Shown piece by piece: positions 1 to 8,236 of a DNA stretch of 53,575 nucleotides. The notes under the pieces were generated by a model. The model was not told where the DNA came from, searched no databases, and saw only the letters and a list, made by a program, of their open reading frames with translations. The stretch comes from Bordetella parapertussis (lineage in GTDB: Bacteria > Acidobacteriota > Terriglobia > Bryobacterales > Bryobacteraceae): NCBI GenBank assembly GCA_943328975.2, contig CALQCC020000034.1, positions 1 through 53,575 on the forward strand, written 5' to 3'. A program made the translations under genes and the position numbers. Within the stretch, counting starts at the first letter, position 1. Each line of letters starts with the position of its first letter.

Positions 1-638
1 AATCCGCTGAAGCTGAAGTCGAGCGTGTTGCCCTTCATGTGGACCATCGAAAATTTCACGCCGCGCGGGTTGCCGTGGGGAGCTAGCAGGTCAATAATCG
101 GTCCGCCAGGGTAGCCGAAGCCCAGCAGCTTGCCTACTTTGTCGAACGCCTCACCCGCGGCATCGTCGCGCGTCTTTCCGAGCAGGCGGTAGCGGAAGCC
201 TTCTTGCACTTCGTAGAGGTGCGTGTGGCCTCCGCTGACTACCAGAGCCATGGCTGGGAACTCGACTGGGTTCTGACTCGCCACCGCGTGGATGTGTCCT
301 TCAATATGGTTCACCGCGATGAGCGGTAGCTTGTGAACGGCGGCAATCGCTTTCGCGTAGGTGATGCCGACTAGCAGAGACCCGATGAGTCCTGGGCCTT
401 CTGTGACGGCTACAGCGGCTAGATCTTCGAAGCGGGTACTTGCTTGTTCCATCGCGAGTCGAACGGTGGGCACGATGGCGCGCAGGTGTTCGCGGGAGGC
501 CAGTTCCGGCACCACGCCTCCATAACGCGCGTGCATCGCGATCTGCGAGGCGATCACGCTGGAGAGAATGCGCGAGCCGTCCTCCACCACTGCGGCGGCT
601 GTTTCATCACAAGAAGATTCGATGGCGAGTATGCGCAC
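1..638 (-). CDS. tsaD: tRNA N6-adenosine threonylcarbamoyltransferase TsaD (3' end outside window)
   Basis: TsaD transfers the threonylcarbamoyl group to A37 of ANN-decoding tRNAs (t6A), with TsaB and TsaE in bacteria. The frame reads leftward from a GTG at 636-638. It shows the ASKHA-type start [12 protein letters not shown], the metal-binding HIEGH motif and the phosphate-loop segment [10 protein letters not shown]. About 212 codons are visible and the C-terminal third lies beyond base 1. It is divergent from queA across only about 30 bp, so the two tRNA-modification genes share a promoter region. No Shine-Dalgarno is visible. A TANNNT box lies about 10 nt before the GTG. The start is inferred because the conserved N-terminus begins right there. 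Confidence 0.93.
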   Translation of the reverse strand, partial: MRILAIESSCDETAAAVVEDGSRILSSVIASQIAMHARYGGVVPELASREHLRAIVPTVRLAMEQASTRFEDLAAVAVTEGPGLIGSLLVGITYAKAIAAVHKLPLIAVNHIEGHIHAVASQNPVEFPAMALVVSGGHTHLYEVQEGFRYRLLGKTRDDAAGEAFDKVGKLLGFGYPGGPIIDLLAPHGNPRGVKFSMVHMKGNTLDFSFSG

Positions 639-668
639 GTCAGATTTCAGTTTACAGTGGACTTGTAC

Positions 669-1667
669 GTGCTTCTCTCCGATTTTGATTTTCATTTGCC
701 CCAGGAACTGATTGCGCAGGCTCCGCTGCCGGATCGCGCGGGGGCTCGGATGCTGGTGGTGGATCGAGCGGCGGGCACGTTCACCGATCGCCAGTTCCGC
801 GACCTTCCGCAATTCCTCAAGCCCGGCGATTGCCTGGTCCTCAACGATACGCGCGTGTTTCCGTCACGCTTGTTGGGGCATCGTCCAGGCACTACCGGCG
901 AGATCGAGATCTTTCTGACGCGTGCACTCACGCCGGATTGTTCCACGTGGACCGCGCTGGTGAAGCCGGGGCGAAAGATGGGCGTAGGCGTGCGCGTGCA
1001 GATCTCCGACGAGTTATTCGCGGAGGTGCTCGATCGCGGCGAGTTCGGCGAGCGCACGGTGCGACTGGAAGCCAAGGGCGACTTGTTTGAAGTGCTGGAG
1101 CGCGTCGGACACATCCCGTTGCCGCCGTATATTCGCCGCTCGGATACGACGGACGATCGGGAGCGTTATCAAACAGTGTTCGCGCGTGAGCGTGGATCGG
1201 TGGCTGCTCCCACCGCGGGACTGCATTTCACTCCTGAGGTGTTGGCCGAAGCCCGCAAGGCCGGCGCGAATGTAGCCCACGTGACGTTGCACGTGGGACT
1301 AGGAACGTTCCAGCCATTGCGTACGGACGTGATCGAAGACGTGCGGCTACATCATGAAGCCTTCAGCGTGCCCCCGGAAACGATTCGCGCGATGGATGCG
1401 GCAAAACGAGTGGTCGCCGTGGGAACCACCAGCGTGCGTGCGATCGAGAGCCCGCTTGGCGTGAGCGAGACCGACATTTTCATCTCGCCCGGCTTTAAAT
1501 TCGAGCGCACGGGCGCGATGGTGACCAACTTTCATCTACCGAAATCGAGCCTGCTAGTGCTGGTCTGCGCGTTCGCCGGGACCGAACTGGCGCTGGCCGC
1601 GTACCGTCACGCGGTCGAGCAAAAGTACCGGTTCTTTTCCTACGGCGATTGTATGCTCATAATATAG
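669..1667 (+). CDS. queA: S-adenosylmethionine:tRNA ribosyltransferase-isomerase QueA
   Basis: QueA transfers and isomerises the ribose of SAM onto preQ1 in tRNA to give epoxyqueuosine. Visible family motifs are [31 protein letters not shown] and [14 protein letters not shown], and the C-terminus is YRFFSYGD-like. The frame is open far upstream, overlapping tsaD antisense. I chose GTG 669 because it puts the conserved SDFDFHLP segment at residue 4, as in E. coli QueA. The product is about 332 aa, slightly short: the segment after the TSVRAIE motif is shorter than in E. coli. The next gene starts 10 bp downstream. Confidence 0.93.
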   Translation: MLLSDFDFHLPQELIAQAPLPDRAGARMLVVDRAAGTFTDRQFRDLPQFLKPGDCLVLNDTRVFPSRLLGHRPGTTGEIEIFLTRALTPDCSTWTALVKPGRKMGVGVRVQISDELFAEVLDRGEFGERTVRLEAKGDLFEVLERVGHIPLPPYIRRSDTTDDRERYQTVFARERGSVAAPTAGLHFTPEVLAEARKAGANVAHVTLHVGLGTFQPLRTDVIEDVRLHHEAFSVPPETIRAMDAAKRVVAVGTTSVRAIESPLGVSETDIFISPGFKFERTGAMVTNFHLPKSSLLVLVCAFAGTELALAAYRHAVEQKYRFFSYGDCMLII

Positions 1668-1677
1668 AGTTACTTTT

Positions 1678-3108
1678 GTGAAACAGCTTCTTGCTCAAGC
1701 TCGGAAACGCGTCATCAGTCACCTTGTCCTCGACAAGGGTGCGCTCGCTTTAGTGATCGGTATGGGGGGCGTTGTGCTGCTGCTGTTGGCCGGCACGCAG
1801 ATCCTCGATTGGTATTGGCCGGTGTTGCTGGCCGCGGTCAGCCTGGGTGTGGGCGTCTACCAATTGCGGAAGTTCATCCCGTCGGTCTACGAACTGGCGC
1901 AACGGATCGATCGCAAGATGGCGCTGGCGGATTCGCTCTCTACTGCCGTGTATTTCTCCGAACATCCGAAGCCCGGATTGGAGTCGGTCTGTGCGATTCA
2001 ATTCCAAGCAGCCGATCGTTTAGCTGCTGGTGTAAATCTGGAGCAGGCGTTACCGCTGGCTCGGTCGCGGTACTTGATCCCGGCGCTGGCGCTATTCCTG
2101 GCCGCTAGCGGGCTGTTTATCACGCGCTATGTCATGACGGGGTCGCTCGACTTGCGGGCTTCGCTGTACGACATGGTGGTGGACAATTTCTTTACCTCGC
2201 CCGCGGAAGTGGCCGCAGCGAAAGCCGCGCGCCCTGATCTGAAGCCGAGGGCGTTCGATCCGTCGCAGCCGGACCTGCCGTCGGACGAACAGGTTCAACA
2301 GCAGTTGCCGCCCGATGCCGAGAAGGGCACGGACATGAAGTCGGACCCGGCGGCATCTAAGAGCGGCGATGGCGAGAAGGGTCCGGGAGAGCCGGACGAT
2401 AAAGGCGCCGATCAAAAGGAAGACGGCGGGGACTCAAAGGACGGTTCGTCGCAAGACAAGCAGGGCGATAAGAAAGACAACGGCGGCGACGATAAAGGTC
2501 AGAGCGATTCGCAGGGTCAAGATCAGCGCAGCATGATGGACAAGCTCCGGGATGCGGTGAACAACTTGATGAACAAGATGAACACCGATCCTCCGTCGAA
2601 GGGTCAGCAAAAGGGCGGCGAGAAGCAACAAGGCAAGAAGCAGGACAAGGGCGATAAGAATCAAGACAAAGGCGAGAAGGCCGAGGGCGATCCGCAGTCG
2701 GATTCCGATCAACAGGGCGACCAGGGTGATCAGAAGGACGCGAAGCAGAGCAACGCTCCGGGGCAGAAGCCCGCGGAAGATGCCAAGAGCGGCGCGGGTC
2801 AGGACGACGGCAAGAAGGACATCGAGAAGGCCAAGGCTTTGGAGGCCATGGGCAAGGTCAGCGAGTTGCTAGGCGAACGTTCTGCGGCCATCAGTGGGGA
2901 ACTGATGGTGGAGGTGGGCACCACCAAGCAGCAGCTCAAGACGGCGATGACGCAGCAGAAGGCAGGCCATACGGACGCGGGTGGTGAAATCCACCGCGAT
3001 CAGGTGCCGCTAGCGTATCAAACGTTTGTGGAGCGGTATTTCCAGGAAGTCCGCAAGACTCCGAGTGGCGCGAAAGCGGCTCCGAAGGCTGCGGATAAAT
3101 CGAAGTAG
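1678..3108 (+). CDS. membrane protein with long charged low-complexity domain
   Basis: Unrecognised function. From a GTG start, 476 aa. The N-terminal ~165 residues contain two closely spaced hydrophobic segments (about 22-60) and a third (about 136-152), with an ELAQRIDRKMALADSLSTA segment between them that recalls DUF4175-like proteins. Residues about 185-385 are dominated by Lys, Asp, Gly, Gln, Ser and Glu in short repeated blocks such as GDKGDKNQDKGEK, likely disordered and either cytoplasmic or periplasmic. The C-terminal ~80 residues look like a folded helical segment (KALEAMGKVSELLGERSAAI). It lies 10 bp after queA and may be co-transcribed. The DUF4175 resemblance is tentative. Confidence 0.7.
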   Translation: MKQLLAQARKRVISHLVLDKGALALVIGMGGVVLLLLAGTQILDWYWPVLLAAVSLGVGVYQLRKFIPSVYELAQRIDRKMALADSLSTAVYFSEHPKPGLESVCAIQFQAADRLAAGVNLEQALPLARSRYLIPALALFLAASGLFITRYVMTGSLDLRASLYDMVVDNFFTSPAEVAAAKAARPDLKPRAFDPSQPDLPSDEQVQQQLPPDAEKGTDMKSDPAASKSGDGEKGPGEPDDKGADQKEDGGDSKDGSSQDKQGDKKDNGGDDKGQSDSQGQDQRSMMDKLRDAVNNLMNKMNTDPPSKGQQKGGEKQQGKKQDKGDKNQDKGEKAEGDPQSDSDQQGDQGDQKDAKQSNAPGQKPAEDAKSGAGQDDGKKDIEKAKALEAMGKVSELLGERSAAISGELMVEVGTTKQQLKTAMTQQKAGHTDAGGEIHRDQVPLAYQTFVERYFQEVRKTPSGAKAAPKAADKSK

Positions 3109-3121
3109 TTGAAGTAACGGA

Positions 3122-3580
3122 CTAAGCGCCGATCACGCGCTTCGCTCGGGCCTTGCCGGTTTCCTTAGCAACGCCCTTCTTAGCGGGCTTGCGCTTCAAG
3201 ATGCGCGCGACGGCGCGTACCAAGTGCGGGACTTCGTTGGCGCTCTTCTGTATCACAGCAGCGGCTCCGGTGGACTGTTCGTTCAAGCCCAGTGCATCGA
3301 CGAAGCCGGAGAGCAAAACGACGGGTGTATCGGCAGAGAGCGCGTGGATCTTCTTGATGAGCCCCAGGCCGTCCATGCGGGGCATCTTGTGGTCGGTGAC
3401 GACGATATCAAACTTGTGGCTGCTGAATTGGTCGAACGCGTCCGTAACACCGGTGGCGACCCACACTTTGTGGCCTTGTTCCTCGAGTACGGTCTTGCGC
3501 GCGGCTAGGCCAGCGGCGTTGCCGTCGACCAAGAGAATACGTCCGTAAATCAAATTTGAAGTCGTCGAGCGCAGCGGCAT
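3122..3580 (-). CDS. stand-alone CheY-like receiver protein
   Basis: Single response-regulator receiver domain of about 152 aa with a basic tail (KRKPAKKGVAKETGKARAKR). The phospho-acceptor Asp lies in DIVVTDHKMPRMDG, the switch Ser in VVLLSGF and the conserved Lys in VIQKSA. The usual acidic pair after beta-1 is Asp-Gly (LLVDGN) rather than Asp-Asp, which may weaken Mg2+ binding. The frame extends upstream to a GTG at 3679, but the receiver fold begins just after the ATG at 3580, which I prefer. No output domain, so it probably acts by protein contact. It converges on the preceding membrane-protein gene. The basic tail could bind nucleic acid, which is inference. Confidence 0.8.
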   Translation of the reverse strand: MPLRSTTSNLIYGRILLVDGNAAGLAARKTVLEEQGHKVWVATGVTDAFDQFSSHKFDIVVTDHKMPRMDGLGLIKKIHALSADTPVVLLSGFVDALGLNEQSTGAAAVIQKSANEVPHLVRAVARILKRKPAKKGVAKETGKARAKRVIGA

Positions 3581-3729
3581 GAGATGTGAAAGTAGCAGGA
3601 AGGTTCTATCCCTGTCAACGCATTTGTAACGGATACAAAACTTGAAAGATTGAGTTCTTGACATCCGCAATTCGAGCACGCGAAGCGAGAAATGTTCACG
3701 CGATATTCACGGCCGTGCGGGCCGGTGCA

Positions 3730-4869
3730 TTACTCGACTTGGCGCGGGGCGGTGTAGCCGGATTTGGTCACGATGGTGTACTTCACGTTCTTGCCTTTTT
3801 CGTCGGTGACACGCAGAGGCTTGTTGGTCGCCGGATCGATCAGTTCCACTTTGAGCTTGCGGAATTTTCCGTCACGCGCGGAGTTTGTGGGAACGTAGGT
3901 GAGTACGTACTGGGTCCGCATGGCTTGCGAGATGGTTTGGAAGATTTCGCGGAATTGCCCGTAAAAACGGGGGAAGAACGCCATGCCGCCGCTTTCCGTG
4001 GAGAACGTGCGCAGTTGGTTGTCCGCCATGACGAAGTCCGTACGGGCGTTGTCACTCATCGCGCCCATCGAGTAATAGTAGTCGCGGTATGCCTGCATGA
4101 GACCGACCGAGTAGATGGGTACGCCGGCGTTCTGAATCTTCTTGCGGGCCTCGCCGTAGTTCTGGTGGCTGATGGTGTCAACTCCGGAGGAGATCAACAG
4201 GATCGCCTTGCGGCCTTCAATCTCGGCCATGCGTTCCGCGGTTTCCGTGAGGGCATCGAACAAGACCGTCTCGTGATACGCCGGGATGCGCAAGCGTGAC
4301 ATGGCCTCCGCGGCATCGCGCCGGTCAAGAGAGAAGTCGGATAGAATCTCTGGACGTAAATCGTAGGCGACCACCGCGACGTAGTCTTCTGGTTTCAGCG
4401 ACGACATGAATTCGTTGGCGGCCACGAGTGTTTGATACCAAGGCTCGCTGTAGAACTGTTGGAACAAATTTGAGAACTCGATGACCAGACAAACGGTCAT
4501 GGGGGCTTCACCCAACGTCATGCTACTGATCTTCTGCGGCACGTTGTCTTCTAGGACCCGGAAGTTGCCCTTCGGAATGTTGGGAATGAAGTGGCCATTA
4601 TTATCAATGACTGCTACATCCAGGGTGACGGTGGTGGCGTCGACGCGGAAGGTGGGCTCGGTGCCAGTGGGCGGCAGGTTCGCGTCACGCTTAAAGACCG
4701 AGGGCAGCGGTGGCAGCGGGGCTTCTTTGGTGGGCGCGGTATCGGATCCCTTCTTGGGGCGCGCGACGGTATCGCCGTTCGTGGTTTTCGGACCCTGTTG
4801 GGCCACCAGAATCAAGGCCAAGCTGAGGCAACCGGCTGAGAGGAGGGTAAAGAAGCGTAGGGCCCGCAT
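3730..4869 (-). CDS. secreted VWFA-related protein (acidobacterial type)
   Basis: 379 aa with an N-terminal signal segment (MRALRFFTLLSAGCLSLALI, cleavage near VAQQ), a low-complexity linker, a short beta domain (FRVDATTVTLDVAVIDNNG, then FRVLEDNVPQKI) and a von Willebrand A-like domain from about residue 120. This matches the VWFA-related proteins abundant in Acidobacteria. The metal-adhesion DxSxS motif of classical VWA domains is replaced by IEFSN (CLVIEFSNLFQQF), so metal binding may be lost. Likely periplasmic or surface protein-binding. A TATAGT box lies 6 nt before the ATG and no Shine-Dalgarno is seen. Confidence 0.85.
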   Translation of the reverse strand: MRALRFFTLLSAGCLSLALILVAQQGPKTTNGDTVARPKKGSDTAPTKEAPLPPLPSVFKRDANLPPTGTEPTFRVDATTVTLDVAVIDNNGHFIPNIPKGNFRVLEDNVPQKISSMTLGEAPMTVCLVIEFSNLFQQFYSEPWYQTLVAANEFMSSLKPEDYVAVVAYDLRPEILSDFSLDRRDAAEAMSRLRIPAYHETVLFDALTETAERMAEIEGRKAILLISSGVDTISHQNYGEARKKIQNAGVPIYSVGLMQAYRDYYYSMGAMSDNARTDFVMADNQLRTFSTESGGMAFFPRFYGQFREIFQTISQAMRTQYVLTYVPTNSARDGKFRKLKVELIDPATNKPLRVTDEKGKNVKYTIVTKSGYTAPRQVE

Positions 4870-4895
4870 GTCCGCACTATATCAGATACAGCGCG

Positions 4896-5642
4896 TCAAT
4901 TAACCCAGGGGTCTTTCTCGGAGTCTTGCTTCTTCATGTAGACCTGGAACTTTCTTTTATTGCGCGCCAGTTTCCAGGCTTTGTATTGTTGCTGGATTGC
5001 GGCCAGTGGGCTGAAGCCTCGCGAGCTGGGGGTCTTGAGATAGATCCAGCCGCAGAGCAGGCCGCCGAGGTGGCCTATGTCGCTGACGCCGCTGTTCATA
5101 TTGGTGCTTCCGAGGAAAGCAATGGCGGCGTAGATCATTACGAAGTACTTCATCTTTATTGGAAAGAGAAAGTTGAAGTAGATAATGCGGTCCGGCCACA
5201 ACACAGCGGACGCGAGCAGGACACCGTAGATGGCACCGGACGCGCCGAGTGTGACGCCAGCGGGATTACCGCTGGGCAGGATGTAGTTCGCGAGTACGAT
5301 GCAGAGCCCTGCGCCGATGCCGCAGAAGAAATAGTAGCGCAGGAAACGCTGTGTGCCCCAGGTTTCGTCCAGTTCCTTGCCGAACATCCACAACGCGAGC
5401 ATGTTGAACAAGATGTGCGCGATGCCTCCGTGCAGGAACATGTACGTGACAAGTTGCCACAAGGCGAACATGCTGAAGAGCGAGGCGGGTCGAAGGGCGA
5501 AGTATTGGAGAAGGAAGCGATCCGCGCCAAAGAACTGTAGCAGGAAGATCGCCACGTTGGCGATCAGCAGCATCTTAATGCCGTAGGGAAGGCCTCCGCC
5601 CATCGTGTACGGTCGTGCGTAGGTGCGAGAACCAAAGCCCAT
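4896..5642 (-). CDS. rhomboid-family intramembrane serine protease
   Basis: About 248 aa, six hydrophobic segments. Hallmarks visible: the L1-loop/TM2 region with WQLVTYMFLHGGIAHILFN, the nucleophile motif GASGAIYG and the catalytic His in DIGHLGGLL. These make it a probable active rhomboid that cleaves membrane-spanning substrates in the inner membrane. The C-terminal tail is basic (KAWKLARNKRKFQVYMKK). The ATG at 5642 was chosen over the in-frame GTG two codons earlier. It is followed downstream by the VWA gene and preceded by the CDF transporter, all leftward. Confidence 0.92.
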   Translation of the reverse strand: MGFGSRTYARPYTMGGGLPYGIKMLLIANVAIFLLQFFGADRFLLQYFALRPASLFSMFALWQLVTYMFLHGGIAHILFNMLALWMFGKELDETWGTQRFLRYYFFCGIGAGLCIVLANYILPSGNPAGVTLGASGAIYGVLLASAVLWPDRIIYFNFLFPIKMKYFVMIYAAIAFLGSTNMNSGVSDIGHLGGLLCGWIYLKTPSSRGFSPLAAIQQQYKAWKLARNKRKFQVYMKKQDSEKDPWVN

Positions 5643-5659
5643 GCACACTCAGCATAACA

Positions 5660-6562
5660 TCAGGATTCGCGCGGGCCCTCGTAAGGTTCGATGTGGATCA
5701 AGACCTCACTGATGCGCGGGTAGGCAGCTTGGATGGCGTCCTTGGTGGCGTGGGCGATGCGATGCCCTTCGCGCACGGAATGATCGGCGTCGACTAGAAC
5801 ATGGAGGTCCACGAAGAATTCGAAGCCCATCTTGCGTACGAAACATTTTTCCAGGTCGCGCACGCCGTCGACGGTTCGGGCTGCGGCGCGGACTTGCTCG
5901 GCGATGGTAGCGGGAGGAGCTGCGTCACTCAATTCGTGCAGGGCGGGCCGGATCTGGTGGTAGGCGTTATAGAGGATGATGGCGGCGGCTCCGAGGGCGG
6001 CCCAATCGTCGGCGGCCTCGTAGCCCGGACCCAGCCATAATGCCGTGCTAATGCCGATGAAAGCCAAGCCACTGGTAATTGCGTCGCTGCGATGATGCCA
6101 CGCGTCGCCTTGTACGGCGAGGCTTTCCATTTCAGTTCCAACATGGTTGACATAGCGGAACAACGTTTCCTTAATGAGAACCACTGCGGCGAGGATGACG
6201 AGAGTGAAGGTGTGGGGCAGGCCATGGGGAGTGAGAATTTCCCGGATGCTCTGCACAGCGATGGAGACGCCGGCACCCACCAGCGCGAGCCCTACGACGG
6301 CGGCCGCTAGAGGTTCGGCTTTGCCGTGTCCGTAAGGATGATTGTGGTCGCGCGGCTTGACCGAGTAGCGCAGGCCGACATAGACGATGGCGGAACTGAA
6401 TACGTCGGCGAAGGATTCAAAGCCGTCGGCGATCAGCGCGAAGGAGTTGCCCCAAATGCCGCCCGCGATCTTCCCAATGGCGAGGAAGCCGTTCAGCCAC
6501 AGTCCAGTAACAACAGGTTTGTGGCCTTGCGCTGCGAGTTCGCGGGGGTGCTGGGAGGGCAT
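5660..6562 (-). CDS. cation diffusion facilitator (CDF) metal transporter
   Basis: About 300 aa inner-membrane divalent-metal/H+ antiporter family protein. TM2 contains FALIADGFESFADV and TM5 contains the paired site WHHRSDAITSG (HxxxD), the intramembrane metal site of Zn/Fe/Mn exporters. The loop NHPYGHGKAEPL and the C-terminal cytoplasmic dimerisation domain (MGFEFFVDLHVLVDAD) are typical. Metal specificity cannot be read with confidence. The ATG at 6562 was taken over the GTG 9 nt upstream. A TACACT box lies about 11 nt before it. Confidence 0.92.
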   Translation of the reverse strand: MPSQHPRELAAQGHKPVVTGLWLNGFLAIGKIAGGIWGNSFALIADGFESFADVFSSAIVYVGLRYSVKPRDHNHPYGHGKAEPLAAAVVGLALVGAGVSIAVQSIREILTPHGLPHTFTLVILAAVVLIKETLFRYVNHVGTEMESLAVQGDAWHHRSDAITSGLAFIGISTALWLGPGYEAADDWAALGAAAIILYNAYHQIRPALHELSDAAPPATIAEQVRAAARTVDGVRDLEKCFVRKMGFEFFVDLHVLVDADHSVREGHRIAHATKDAIQAAYPRISEVLIHIEPYEGPRES

Positions 6563-6659
6563 GGGACACACTCAGTGTAACGGAACGAAGTAGCGTTATA
6601 CTCAGTGGGGAGCCACCGAAGAACAGCCTAGCGCCATTCTGGCGGTCCTTTTAACGAAC

Positions 6660-7655
6660 ATGATTATTGACTGTCACGGACACTACACGACTGCGCCTCC
6701 TCAGTTGGAGGAATGGCGCGCATTGCAATTGGACGGCAAAGCCTCCGGGCCGCCGAAGATCAGCGACGACGAACTGCGCGAGAGTTTGGAAAAAGCTCAG
6801 CTCAAGCTGCAGCGCGAACGCGGCGCGGACCTGACGATCTTTTCGCCGCGCGCATCCAAGATGGAGCATCACGTGGGTACGCCCGCGCAGAGCCTGGAAT
6901 GGTCGCGCGTTTGCAACGATTTGATCCATCGGATTGTGTCGCTGTATCCGAAGAATTTCGTCGGCGTGTGTCAGTTGCCGCAGTCGCCGGGCGTTTCGCC
7001 TGCGAATTCGATTGGGGAACTGGAGCGTTGCGTCAACGAACTCGGATTCATTGGCTGCAACCTGAATCCCGATCCTTCGGGCGGGTATTGGCAGGCTCCG
7101 CCGTTGATCGACAAACACTGGTATCCCATCTATGAAAAGATGGTGGAGCTTGACGTGCCGGCGATGATCCACGTGACCGGGTCGTGCAATCCGTGTTTCC
7201 ACGCGACAGGCGCGCACTATATCAATGCGGACACGACGGCGTTCATGCAGTTGATCCAAGGCAACTTGTTCAAGGATTTCCCCACGCTCAAGTTCATCAT
7301 TCCGCACGGTGGCGGCGCGGTGCCGTTCCATTGGGGACGTTATCGGGGCCTCGCGCAGGATATGAAGAAGCCGTTGCTCACGGAGCACTTGCTCAACAAC
7401 GTGTTCTTCGATACTTGCGTCTATCATCAGCCGGGCATCGATCTTTTGTTCAAGGTGATCCCGCTGAAGAACATTTTGTTCGGGTCGGAGATGGTAGGCG
7501 CCGTGCGCGGGATCGATCCCGAGACTGGCAACTTCTATGACGACACGAAGATCTACGTGGATCGTTTGGGCCTGAGCCCGGCGGACTTGAAAGCCGTATA
7601 CGAAGGCAACATTCATCACGTGTATCCGCGTATCGCCAAACATCTGGGAGTGTAG
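6660..7655 (+). CDS. ligJ: LigJ-type 4-oxalomesaconate hydratase (amidohydrolase superfamily)
   Basis: 331 aa metal-dependent hydrolase-fold protein. From memory the sequence closely parallels Sphingobium LigJ along its length: start MIIDCHGHYTTAP, LTIFSPRASKM, ELERCVNELGFIGCNLNPDP, YEKMVELDVPAMIHVTGSCN, FIIPHGGGAVPFHWGR and ILFGSEMVGAVRGIDP. The HGH near residue 7, the His in IHVTG, the His in IIPHGG and the Glu of FGSEM are candidate metal or catalytic residues. LigJ hydrates 4-oxalomesaconate to 4-carboxy-4-hydroxy-2-oxoadipate in gallate/protocatechuate 4,5-cleavage degradation. No other genes of that pathway are nearby, so the physiological substrate is uncertain. The stop is immediately followed by the GTG of maf. 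Confidence 0.85.
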   Translation: MIIDCHGHYTTAPPQLEEWRALQLDGKASGPPKISDDELRESLEKAQLKLQRERGADLTIFSPRASKMEHHVGTPAQSLEWSRVCNDLIHRIVSLYPKNFVGVCQLPQSPGVSPANSIGELERCVNELGFIGCNLNPDPSGGYWQAPPLIDKHWYPIYEKMVELDVPAMIHVTGSCNPCFHATGAHYINADTTAFMQLIQGNLFKDFPTLKFIIPHGGGAVPFHWGRYRGLAQDMKKPLLTEHLLNNVFFDTCVYHQPGIDLLFKVIPLKNILFGSEMVGAVRGIDPETGNFYDDTKIYVDRLGLSPADLKAVYEGNIHHVYPRIAKHLGV

Positions 7656-8207
7656 GTGCCCCAGCTAGTCTTAGCTTCACAATCGCCCCGCCGCCGTGAA
7701 TTATTGACGACGGCGGGGTTTGTGTTTTCCGTGCGGGTCCGTCCAGTGGAGGAAGTGCGCAGGGCGGGGGAGACCCCCGAGGCGTACGTCCGGCGGCTGG
7801 CCGAATCAAAAGCGGAAGCGTCGTGGAAAGGTGCCGACGAAATTGTACTGGGAGCAGACACCGTGGTTGTACTGGATCAAGAGGTGCTGGAGAAGCCCCG
7901 AGATCTAGCCGATGCCCGGCGCATGCTCCGGTTGTTGTCCGATCGCGAGCATACCGTGATCACCGGCATTTGCGTGCGTCATGCAGGGGGCTGCGAAGTG
8001 GATCATGTCTCGACGGCTGTTCGGTTTCTGCCGTTGAGCCACGCTGAAATCGACGCTTACGTGGCCTCGGGTGAACCGATGGACAAAGCCGGAGCGTATG
8101 CGATCCAAGGCCTAGCCTCGAAGTTCGTCGAACGCATCGATGGGTGTTTCTTCAACGTTGTCGGCCTGCCCGTATCGCGCGTGTACCGTTACCTTCAGGC
8201 ATTGTAA
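7656..8207 (+). CDS. maf: Maf-family nucleoside triphosphate pyrophosphatase
   Basis: 183 aa. Maf proteins hydrolyse non-canonical or pyrimidine nucleoside triphosphates to monophosphates in the cytoplasm. Family motifs visible: SQSPRRRELL near the N-terminus, EVRRAGETPEAYVRRLAESKA, the catalytic GADTVV and the C-terminal GAYAIQGLASKFVERIDG. The GTG start directly abuts the ligJ stop, so translation is probably coupled. A strong terminator-like hairpin lies within the first codons (7686-7718). Confidence 0.93.
   Translation: MPQLVLASQSPRRRELLTTAGFVFSVRVRPVEEVRRAGETPEAYVRRLAESKAEASWKGADEIVLGADTVVVLDQEVLEKPRDLADARRMLRLLSDREHTVITGICVRHAGGCEVDHVSTAVRFLPLSHAEIDAYVASGEPMDKAGAYAIQGLASKFVERIDGCFFNVVGLPVSRVYRYLQAL
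7686..7728 (+). terminator. terminator-like hairpin inside the start of maf
   Basis: Arms at 7686-7697 and 7707-7718 pair over 12 positions with one mismatch (8 GC-only pairs at the base), with a 9-nt AT-rich loop. The tract TTTGTGTTTT follows at 7719-7728. It has the form of an intrinsic terminator but lies in maf codons about 11-25, so it could attenuate transcription reading in from ligJ. It may also be only a codon-composition effect of the SPRRREL and TTAGFVF residues. Confidence 0.35.
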
Positions 8208-8236
8208 GAGGCCGGAATCAGGCGTAGGCTCCGGAC

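Noticed and set aside
444-668. Upstream extension of the queA frame over the tsaD start
   Set aside because: It is antisense to tsaD, and QueA homology begins at the codons after 669.
1678-3108. Repeated GDK/DKG codon blocks as a possible DNA repeat or CRISPR-like array
   Set aside because: The periodicity is irregular and follows the reading frame of a low-complexity protein; there are no spacers or identical repeats.
6651-7643. Open frame of 330 codons antisense to ligJ
   Set aside because: The opposite strand matches LigJ along its whole length; the antisense product is rich in Arg, His and Val as expected from a shadow frame.
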